Notes under the pieces: model-generated | Databases searched by the model: none | What the model saw: only the letters and a program-made list of their open reading frames with translations | What the model was told of the DNA's origin: nothing | DNA from: an uncultured Flavihumibacter sp. | GTDB lineage: Bacteria > Bacteroidota > Bacteroidia > Chitinophagales > Chitinophagaceae | DNA: 64,000 nt | Assembly: GCA_902168105.1 (NCBI GenBank) | Contig: CABHOY010000041.1 | Span: forward strand, 248,001-312,000 | Direction: 5' to 3' | Shown here: piece after piece, positions 54,901 to 61,757 of the stretch | Layout: the number at the start of each line of letters is the position of its first letter | Numbering within the stretch: the first letter of the stretch is position 1 | Translations under genes and position numbers: made by a program

Positions 54901-55742
54901 AACACTTCCGGCACATATACTGACTTCCATCCTTTTGCGTGCAGCTGCATGGCGGTATGCATGTCTTCCGCAAGCCCTGCCGCATGTCCGCCAATGCTGT
55001 CCAGTGCTGTTCTCCGGAATGTGCAGTTAGCGCCGATAGCCTGTACGGTACCATATTTATGCATGGACATCATCATGGGGCCATAGAACTGAAAGGTTTG
55101 CTGGGCGGCGCCTTTCGCAACGATACTATCTCCGATGTTACTATATGCCTGTACGATCTGTACAAAGCCTATGCGGGCATCATCAAAATAAGGCACGACC
55201 CTGTCAAGAAAATCAGGTGTCGGTACATGGTCAGGGTCCAATACAATACAAAGTTCGCCGGTGGCGTATTGCAATGCATTGTTGATATTACCGGCTTTCG
55301 CATTTAACCTGTTATTGCGGGTAACATGACACACTCCTAACTGCTGGCAGATCTCTTTCAGGAAAGGGTCATTGGCTTCATCGCAGAGATAGCTGGTATG
55401 CGGGTAAGTGATGGCCTGCATTGCCTTGAGCGTCCTGATGATCATTTCATAAGGCTCTCCGGCACAGAATGTGGTAAGGATATCTATAGTAGGACGGGAT
55501 GCCGACACCGGCCTGGCAGGTATAGTGATATAGAAATAATGGTACCACTCGTGCAATGTTTTCAGACAGGTGAAAATAACAGCCACCATCAGCAGCCAGT
55601 ATAATGGGAGGTTACCCTTGTTAGCGGTGCTAAAGAGGCAGTATAACAGTACGCCCATGCTGATAACTCCGGTAATGATCATGAACCGGAGAATAAATAA
55701 TTCTTTCTTTGAAGGTGGGAAAACGCGTTTCCTTGTTACCAT
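51966..55742 (-). CDS. Trimodular GT2 synthase - GH26-like - pseudo-glycosidase fusion protein
   Basis: A 1258-residue inner-membrane protein. Two N-terminal helices (about 17-60) precede a cytoplasmic processive GT2 domain (85-305) with D121 (CDEAND), DPDH (169-172), the AEDM acidic site (258-261) and QQLKW (296-300, QxxRW-like). More helices follow (330-550). The outer part begins near 565: a GH26-like barrel with RFGHEPDNPAYPW (acid/base Glu690) and VIVAELGS (nucleophile Glu795), then a second glycosidase-like barrel (880-1145) whose catalytic sites read SNN (1000-1001) and RAW (1111-1113), so it is inactive, and a C-terminal Ig-like domain. It probably makes and edits an exopolysaccharide. 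No PilZ domain seen. Confidence 0.88.
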   Translation of the reverse strand: MVTRKRVFPPSKKELFILRFMIITGVISMGVLLYCLFSTANKGNLPLYWLLMVAVIFTCLKTLHEWYHYFYITIPARPVSASRPTIDILTTFCAGEPYEMIIRTLKAMQAITYPHTSYLCDEANDPFLKEICQQLGVCHVTRNNRLNAKAGNINNALQYATGELCIVLDPDHVPTPDFLDRVVPYFDDARIGFVQIVQAYSNIGDSIVAKGAAQQTFQFYGPMMMSMHKYGTVQAIGANCTFRRTALDSIGGHAAGLAEDMHTAMQLHAKGWKSVYVPEVLTLGLVPSTLSAYYKQQLKWSRGTFELLVTAYPQLFRHFTWRQKLHYGTLPFHYFVGIISFINFLVPVLSLVLGVIPFQLDLLSFAILGFPYVCIPLLIRHFVQRWVMGEEESGFHMVGGLLLIGTWWIYIVGLIYTLIRRKVPYIPTPKDDKEGTDWKLFIPNAAVFLISAGAIAYGLWRDWNPFSLVMAGIAFLNCLIMLFNILAGIWRGRISTYPPATLTEWLYHHYYAFKRLIWKLRHSLYVVVRQTALPLTLIVCALTVWLVYEDAKPPASYAGKPVVKQPVFLTGIFSPADASGITSMQEVSSYNKMGNSHFNIISCYIPWGDAPHCFPQDSLMNAIYSTAAVPMITWEPWAALFRTTRNDTALSRERKMMLHISQGYFDDYLKKFVARVKALQRPVFIRFGHEPDNPAYPWSGTGHNTAAEYVQAWKYVHDYFSHAGVRNVIWVWNPWKPEAVAKYYPGNGYVDWLGVTILNYGSKNPDGQWYSFNELYTPYHQKQLFRTGLPVIVAELGSLKKEGNQQHWLQEAFSDMQARFPEIKAAVLFNSSYDVNMVSKKDSGVLDWKLSKPARSLQAMHMLQKNDEDIIRPLTPFDTISGTRYQEHIMDSIRGVVYVKGSPWFRNQQALTRKVVQWDLKEMRGIGINTIRRYGPGVYDHNILAVANELGMYVQYAFWMPDVEGDFSSNRDWNDFTKSVIATIKKRKDDSSIIGWHLSNNAWSGLALRYTKPALLRYQDEYLTSLRELVREIKAVDPERPVTLDVPLDETVHATLETFASALPEIACLGLAVPDDTSSITLPETKVYCFASAMNVSQYIAAGAGKPLFIRAWQDQQSRNAVTFNGLLDLERHYKPAYSQLARLWHIDRAGPPLPAIKILRPARITYPETVLTYHALVYNGQWNLGHSINYKLKFEWFLYKTDGWGNAIYMRPVGTGPDLDLTIPDSPELYRLYLVVSKDGYAVSAHASLNTPFKKAD

Positions 55743-55743
55743 A

Positions 55744-57045
55744 TCATATTCCTACTACGTAAAAAGGTGTATTGGCCGTCGCCACATTTCCATCATCATC
55801 ATAGACCCATGAATAGATCCTGTAGGGACCTTCTTTTTCAGGCGCCCGGAAAGTTACCCGGAAGCTGTCTCCGGGAGTCAGATCAACCGTGTATGCTTTA
55901 GGTTCATGTATATTCTGGGGGTCGAGATCTTCATCAAGTACTTTCCATACTATCCGCAGTCCCGTCGTTACCGGATGTATCATCTTAACCTCGGCAGTTT
56001 GCTGTGTGCCCGGTTTCATTATAATGTTGTCTGCCGCCCCTTTGCCGTTTACCAGCATGTACTCCAGTTCCGGCGGGTTCCGTAATTGAGTCGCCCCCGT
56101 CCATAAAGACTGCATTTCTCTCACAATAGCGGTAGCGCCGCCTCTCTCATCCAGGATACTGTACCAGGTGGGCGTCACTTCTTCTTTTTGCCCCCAGTAA
56201 AAAGTAAGTGCGCCAAGAAAACGGGGGTCGTCAACCGGTAGGTCCGTCGTATACATCTCACGATACTGCGCTGCCTTTTTTGTACTTGTAGGTTCTATCG
56301 GCACGCTCCATATTGTGTTGACCGATTCCTGGGGCGAGTATATGCCCCATTCCGTTATTAAGAAAGGACCTTTCCACAACCAGCTGAATGATGAAAGATT
56401 ATCTTTTAATTTCTTCAGATCGCCGAAGGTGTTAAAGGAAATGATATCGAGACCTTTTACTTTGAGGCGTATGTTTATAATATTCCTGAACTGATAGTTC
56501 ACCATGGTGGTAGTAACAGGATGGTCCGGGTCTTCAGTATGGATCATATCAAGCAACCTGTTATATACATCATAGAATTTATTGTACCTGGCTTTAAACG
56601 GAAAATCAACTTCATTACCCAGGCACCACATCAGCAATGCCGGATGTGAGCGATAACGCTGAATGACCTCACGGTAGGCGGTATACTGCTCATCCACCTT
56701 TTTCTGGTTGCGGTAAAACAGATCAACATATCTGCTTTCCGGAATATACAGACCGGCGATGACAGCGAGGTTATTGGCGGCAGCGGAATCCAGTATAGCG
56801 CCCAATCCTGCGGTATCCCATGTCCGCACTGTATTTCCGCCTATTGCATTTAGCATGGCCATATGCGTATACCCGGAACCTCCTTTCACTACAAATGGGG
56901 CGCCGTTCCGGTACAAATTATACCTGCCATGCTCTTTTGCTATCCGGACTTTCCTCAAAGGGTCCGTGGCTTTATTGCAATTGCAAAAAAGAAAAAGGGA
57001 CAAATAAAATGGAAGCGTATATCGTCGTATACATTCAGCAGTCAT
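55744..57045 (-). CDS. GH2/GH5-type glycosidase with Ig-like tail, partner of the fusion synthase
   Basis: A 433-residue exported protein with hydrophobic N-terminus and CNCNK motif near residue 21-25 (a non-canonical lipoprotein site). A TIM barrel (about 40-320) keeps both catalytic glutamates: CLGNEVDFP (Glu145, acid/base) and FLITEWGIY (Glu232, nucleophile). A C-terminal Ig-like domain (about 335-433) follows. It closely parallels the dead barrel of the next gene. It is upstream in the operon, with 1 bp between its stop and the synthase start, so the pair is translationally coupled. Substrate unknown; probably the polymer made by the synthase. Confidence 0.85.
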   Translation of the reverse strand: MTAECIRRYTLPFYLSLFLFCNCNKATDPLRKVRIAKEHGRYNLYRNGAPFVVKGGSGYTHMAMLNAIGGNTVRTWDTAGLGAILDSAAANNLAVIAGLYIPESRYVDLFYRNQKKVDEQYTAYREVIQRYRSHPALLMWCLGNEVDFPFKARYNKFYDVYNRLLDMIHTEDPDHPVTTTMVNYQFRNIINIRLKVKGLDIISFNTFGDLKKLKDNLSSFSWLWKGPFLITEWGIYSPQESVNTIWSVPIEPTSTKKAAQYREMYTTDLPVDDPRFLGALTFYWGQKEEVTPTWYSILDERGGATAIVREMQSLWTGATQLRNPPELEYMLVNGKGAADNIIMKPGTQQTAEVKMIHPVTTGLRIVWKVLDEDLDPQNIHEPKAYTVDLTPGDSFRVTFRAPEKEGPYRIYSWVYDDDGNVATANTPFYVVGI

Positions 57046-57272
57046 TCTCTCTTATAGATTTGATATCTGCGATCATTCAAGTCTTATAAATATAGTACGA
57101 ATAAGGCAATATACCATCATGTATATCAGGCAATAACGCCGGGCGGGACAATACCCTTTGAGGATTCAATATATTCCAAGAACTAAAACCCCGCTGAATT
57201 GTTATCAACCTTACAAGGAGGTGCGGTATCATGCCGGAACCATATAACCAAAACAATTAAAATCTTTAAGCT

Positions 57273-57545
57273 ATGCCGAAGTATGTAATTGAAAGGGAGA
57301 TCCCGGGTGCAGGTAACTTAACTGCCGACCAGCTAAAGGACGTGTCACAATCTTCGTGTGATGTGTTACGTGATATGGGCCCGGAAATACAATGGGTACA
57401 CAGTTATGTGACAGGCGATAAAATTTACTGTGTATACATTGCGCCCAATGAAGAAATGATCCTTGAACATGCGAGAAAGGGAGGATTCCCTGCCAATTCA
57501 GTCAAGCCGGTAGCTGCAGTGATTGATCCGACAACTGCAGAATAA
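57273..57545 (+). CDS. DUF4242-family small protein
   Basis: A 90-residue cytoplasmic protein of the DUF4242 family (SCO4226-like ferredoxin-type fold): MPKYVIEREIPGAGNLTADQ, SCDVLRDMGPEIQWVHSYVT, KIYCVYIAPNEEMILEHARK and GGFPANSVKPV. Family members can bind nickel in some actinomycetes, but that role is unproven here. It is monocistronic, preceded by an SD-like AAGGAGG near 57214 that is too distant to be its own ribosome site. Confidence 0.9.
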   Translation: MPKYVIEREIPGAGNLTADQLKDVSQSSCDVLRDMGPEIQWVHSYVTGDKIYCVYIAPNEEMILEHARKGGFPANSVKPVAAVIDPTTAE

Positions 57546-57681
57546 ACCGGTTGTCCGTTGATATAGATATTATTGAACCAGGCTTCCTGTATTAGTCCGG
57601 TAATGAGATATCCATGTAGTTAAAAAAAGTGCTATTTTGCTATTACTGCAAAAGACACAAGAGCTAAAAGTAATTCGAAAT

Positions 57682-58857
57682 ATGGATATCGCACAGATCA
57701 GGAAAGACACCATTGGTTGTGAAAATATCATCCATTTTAATAATGCCGGTGCAGCCCTCATGCCTGCCAGCGTCGCCAATACCATCCGGGCCTGGCTCAC
57801 GGAAGAGGAACTGTGGGGTGGATATGAAGTTGCTGATAAACTAAAAGGGGAGCTTGATAATTTTTACGACACTGCCGCCAGCTTATTACACTGTAAAAAC
57901 CATAATATAGCCTTTACCACAAATGCTACGGACAGTTACAACAGGGCGCTTTCTGCCATTCCATTTAAACAGGGGGATGTTATACTGACCTCTGAAAATG
58001 ATTACCCTTCCAATTTCATCGCTTTTATATCCCTGCAGAAAAGGTCCGGCGTGCAGCTCGTCACTGTCAGAAACGCACCTTCGGGAGAAATTGATCTCGA
58101 TGATCTTGAGAAAAAACTCCGTACATATGCACCACGACTGGTATCTGTGACACATGTGCCTACCAGTTCAGGGCTGGTACAGCCGGTTGCAGCCATTGGG
58201 GAAATCATCAAAGAACATGACACCCTTTACCTGCTGGATGCCTGTCAATCCCTCGGGCAAATGGATGTAGACGCAGTGGCCACTCATGCAGACTTCATCA
58301 GCGGAACGCTCCGTAAATTCCTGCGGGGTCCCAGAGGCGCGGGTCTTTTGTATGTTTCTGATAAAGCGCTGGCAGCCGGACTGGAACCCCTCTTTATTGA
58401 CCTGAGAGGTGCTGAATGGACCTCAAAAGAGACTTACCAGCCGTTACCGGATGCGAAACGGTTTGAAGATTGGGAAACTGCCTACGCGCTGATGGCGGGA
58501 AGTACGGCCGCTATCAGGTACCTGCTCTCGCTGGGGACCAATAACGTCCAGTCGCGGAATGAGCACCTGTCAGGTATATTAAGGTCCAAGCTGAGTGAAA
58601 TAGACAAGATACAATTACAGGATAAAGGTAGTACCAAATGTAACATCATCACTTTCAGCATGCAGGGTCACGACCCGGAAAGCGTCAAACGCGACTTCAG
58701 GCGCGAAGGCATAAATATCTATACCACCTCGAAGACTTCTGCACAAATGGACTTCGTACAAAAAGGGATCGAATGGGCGGTAAGGGTATCCCCGCATTAC
58801 TATAATACCGAAGCTGAAATTGATCGCTTCATTGAAACCCTGAAGACCTATGTTTAA
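57682..58857 (+). CDS. PLP-dependent class V aminotransferase-fold enzyme
   Basis: A 391-residue enzyme from ATG 57682 (MDIAQIRKDTIGCENIIHFN); the frame upstream to 57637 adds unlikely residues. It resembles isopenicillin-N-epimerase/cysteine-desulfurase-like proteins: FNNAGAALMP opening, ATDSYNRAL cofactor loop, LLDACQSLGQ (Asp186 binds the pyridine) and the Schiff-base Lys212 in TLRKFLRGPRGAGLL. A free-cysteine desulfurase loop is not evident. It may serve an amino-acid racemase, lyase or transferase role, possibly for the nearby biosynthetic cluster. Its stop overlaps the aldolase stop by 4 bp on the opposite strand. Confidence 0.88.
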   Translation: MDIAQIRKDTIGCENIIHFNNAGAALMPASVANTIRAWLTEEELWGGYEVADKLKGELDNFYDTAASLLHCKNHNIAFTTNATDSYNRALSAIPFKQGDVILTSENDYPSNFIAFISLQKRSGVQLVTVRNAPSGEIDLDDLEKKLRTYAPRLVSVTHVPTSSGLVQPVAAIGEIIKEHDTLYLLDACQSLGQMDVDAVATHADFISGTLRKFLRGPRGAGLLYVSDKALAAGLEPLFIDLRGAEWTSKETYQPLPDAKRFEDWETAYALMAGSTAAIRYLLSLGTNNVQSRNEHLSGILRSKLSEIDKIQLQDKGSTKCNIITFSMQGHDPESVKRDFRREGINIYTTSKTSAQMDFVQKGIEWAVRVSPHYYNTEAEIDRFIETLKTYV

Positions 58858-59921
58858 GCAACTGTGACCTGGTCTGAAAGATAAACGTCCTGTATGGCGT
58901 TCAGTAGCGCTACACCATCTCCGAAAGGCCGTTGAAATGCTTTTCTTCCCGAGATGAGGCCCATGCCACCCGCCCGTTTATTGATCACGGCGGTACGTAC
59001 CGCTTCCTTCAGATCACCGGCACCCGAAGACGCTCCACCGGAGTTGATCAATCCTATACGACCGCTATAACAGTTCAAGACCTGGTAACGGCACATATCA
59101 ATGGGATTTGCTGTACTCAACTCTGTATACATACGTTCGTCCAGTTTACCGTAAGAACTGCTTCCCATATTAAGGGCCTTATACCCACCGTTCATCTCCG
59201 GCAGTTTCTGTTTGATGATATCTGCCTGTATGGTAACGCCCAGGTGATTGGCCTGCCCGGTCAGATCGGCGGCCAGGTGATAGTCTTTACCACCTTTGAA
59301 CGCATCATTACGAAGGTAACACCACAGTATAGTGGCCATCCCTAAATTGTGCGCTTCCTCAAAAGCCTTTGACACTTCAACTATCTGCCGCCTTGACTCG
59401 GCCGAGCCAAAGTAAATGGTAGCACCAACCGCCACCGCCCCGAGGTTCCAGGCATCCCGTACAGAGCCGAACATGGTCTGATCGAATGTATTCGGATAGG
59501 TCAGCAGCTCGTTATGATTGATCTTAACGATGAAAGGGATCTTATGGGCATACTTCCGGGACATCAGGGCCAGTCCTCCGAAGGTAGTGGCTACGGCGTT
59601 ACATCCTCCTTCCATGGCAAGCCGGACTATATTTTCCGGATCGAAGTATTGCGGATTGGGTGCGAAGGATGCGCCTGCGCTATGTTCAATACCCTGATCT
59701 ATCGGCAGAATAGAAACATATCCTGTACCCGACAGACGGCCTGAATTATATAACTGCGCCAGGCTGCGTAAGGTTTGGGCATTCCTGTTTGAAAGGGCAA
59801 AATGATCGTCAAGAAAACGAGGGGAAGGAAGATGCAATTGTTCTTTGGGAAACTTGCATTTATAGGTCAACAGATTCTGTGCATCGTCGCCTAATATGCT
59901 GTTCAATTTGTCTAAAGTCAT
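58854..59921 (-). CDS. Class I fructose-bisphosphate aldolase
   Basis: A 355-residue aldolase of the DhnA/FbaB type, a Schiff-base (beta/alpha)8 enzyme cleaving fructose-1,6-bisphosphate in glycolysis. Diagnostic pieces are YVSILPIDQGIEHSAGASFA, KIPFIVKINHNELLTYPNTF, GAVAVGATIYFGS, LRNDAFKGGKDYHLAADLTG and the phosphate-binding LINSGGASSGAGDLKEAV. Full-length for the family. It is divergent from the exporter gene and convergent with the class V enzyme. Confidence 0.93.
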   Translation of the reverse strand: MTLDKLNSILGDDAQNLLTYKCKFPKEQLHLPSPRFLDDHFALSNRNAQTLRSLAQLYNSGRLSGTGYVSILPIDQGIEHSAGASFAPNPQYFDPENIVRLAMEGGCNAVATTFGGLALMSRKYAHKIPFIVKINHNELLTYPNTFDQTMFGSVRDAWNLGAVAVGATIYFGSAESRRQIVEVSKAFEEAHNLGMATILWCYLRNDAFKGGKDYHLAADLTGQANHLGVTIQADIIKQKLPEMNGGYKALNMGSSSYGKLDERMYTELSTANPIDMCRYQVLNCYSGRIGLINSGGASSGAGDLKEAVRTAVINKRAGGMGLISGRKAFQRPFGDGVALLNAIQDVYLSDQVTVA

Positions 59922-60086
59922 GGTATTTTATTTAATATGAATTACCGCAACTACTATGTCCTATTGATGGGAACGAAGCTACAAAAAAATCTGACTAACT
60001 ATTCAGCTACAGGTGGCTAAAGACTACAGGAATATGTGGCAAGGGTTCTTTACCCTGATTGTAAATTAGCTCTTATTAAAAAACTC

Positions 60087-61745
60087 ATGCCCGATCAGAT
60101 CATAAAAGACACAGCCCGGCCAGTTGGATATAAGTTATACCTCAGAATGGTTCTTCAACATTCGGACATACCCAAAAGGACCATCATATTTTACACTGTT
60201 TTATCCGGTATCGTCAATGCGGTTTTATTATCTGTTCTGAATGCGGCGGCCAACTCTGCCGGCGAAGGAGAAGTGCAGGTAAAATACCTCCTGATGTTTG
60301 GTTGTGCTTTAGCTGTATTTTATATCACTAAAAGATATATCCTAAGAAAATCTGTTGTCATAGTAGAGAATGCCGTTTATAACCTGCGACTCAGGATCCT
60401 GGAAAAACTGCGGAAATGTGAGCTCTCTCCTATGGAGTCTATCGGTAAGGATGAGATCTTTACACGGGTGTCCAACGATACCAACTTCATCTCGCAGTCG
60501 GCCGCCGTTATCATCAATGCATTTCAGGCACTGGTACTTGTAACCTTTGCACTTATCTACATTGCGTTCCTTTCATTCACCGCTTTTGCAGCCACTATCC
60601 TGATCCTTGCCATCGCCATTTCTTATTTCCTCAGAAGACAAAGTGCGATCAACCAGGAAATACGGGCTGCCAATCAGAATGAAGCTGCGTTTTATGATCA
60701 CATAGAGAACCTCGTGGAGGGGTTTAAAGAAATAAAGATTAATCACCTGAAAAATGAACAGCTGTTCAGCGACATCCGGGAGACTGCTGATTATGGCAAG
60801 TCCGTCAAGATAAGTAGTGGATTACGTTTTGCCGTTGGGTTCATGTTTTCAGAAATGGTGTTTTATCTCCTGCTGGCCTCTATCATTTTCCTGCTTCCGC
60901 AATTCCAGACGCTCTACGCGGGCACACTCACCCGCCTTACCGCATCTATCCTGTTTGTGATCGGCCCTCTCGAAAATATTGTGACCACCATTCCCCTGTT
61001 TGCAAAAGCCATCCAGGCTACACAGAACATTGACCATCTTGAACGGAAGATCTCCTCTTTCTCGGAAGAGGAGATCAGGAATGCCTATCCTCCCCTACCA
61101 GCATTCGAGGAGATCAAACTGGAGAATGTGGTGTATGATTATATGGACGAGGACAGGCAATCATCTTTTACATTAGGGCCGATAAATTTCAACTTAAAGA
61201 AAGGAGCGCTCATATGTATTATAGGTGGTAACGGAAGTGGAAAATCCACCTTTCTGAAAGTACTTACAAATCTTTATCATCCGGGTTCAGGCCGCATTAT
61301 GGTGAACGGGCATGATCTAAAACATTACAACAAGGAGGATTACCGCTATTGGTTCTCCACCATCTTTACCGACTTCCACCTGTTCCCTAAAATATACGGC
61401 ATACCCAAACTCAATGCCGACAAGGTAAACGAGTATATCGCCCTGATGGGATTGTCGCACAAGACACATTTTAACGGGGAAAATTTCAGCAATGTAAGAT
61501 TGTCGACCGGTCAGCGTAAAAGGCTGGCGCTGATATGTACCTTATTAGAAGATAAACCCATTATGGTATTGGATGAAGTGACCGCCGATCAGGACCCCGG
61601 TTTCAAGAAATTCTTTTACACAGAAGTCTTACCCTCATTCCGGTTAAGAGGTAAAACTGTCATTATGGTCTCGCACGATGATAAGTATACCGAACAATTT
61701 GATCAGGTAATAGAAATGGAATATGGTAAGATCATCTCACAATAA
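60087..61745 (+). CDS. Cyclic-peptide-export type ABC transporter (fused permease/ATPase)
   Basis: A 552-residue half-transporter from ATG 60087 (MPDQIIKDTARPVGYKLYLR); the frame upstream to 60036 is less likely. An N-terminal six-helix permease (about 30-310) with RSAINQEIRAANQNEAAFYD-like coupling loop leads to a C-terminal ATPase: Walker A GGNGSGKST (380-388), signature LSTGQRKRL (about 470), Walker B IMVLDEVTAD and H-loop SHDDKY. The layout matches exporters of cyclic peptides and siderophores. It lies 12 bp before the FAAL-PKS gene, so it probably exports that product. Confidence 0.9.
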   Translation: MPDQIIKDTARPVGYKLYLRMVLQHSDIPKRTIIFYTVLSGIVNAVLLSVLNAAANSAGEGEVQVKYLLMFGCALAVFYITKRYILRKSVVIVENAVYNLRLRILEKLRKCELSPMESIGKDEIFTRVSNDTNFISQSAAVIINAFQALVLVTFALIYIAFLSFTAFAATILILAIAISYFLRRQSAINQEIRAANQNEAAFYDHIENLVEGFKEIKINHLKNEQLFSDIRETADYGKSVKISSGLRFAVGFMFSEMVFYLLLASIIFLLPQFQTLYAGTLTRLTASILFVIGPLENIVTTIPLFAKAIQATQNIDHLERKISSFSEEEIRNAYPPLPAFEEIKLENVVYDYMDEDRQSSFTLGPINFNLKKGALICIIGGNGSGKSTFLKVLTNLYHPGSGRIMVNGHDLKHYNKEDYRYWFSTIFTDFHLFPKIYGIPKLNADKVNEYIALMGLSHKTHFNGENFSNVRLSTGQRKRLALICTLLEDKPIMVLDEVTADQDPGFKKFFYTEVLPSFRLRGKTVIMVSHDDKYTEQFDQVIEMEYGKIISQ

Positions 61746-61757
61746 CGAACTATAATT

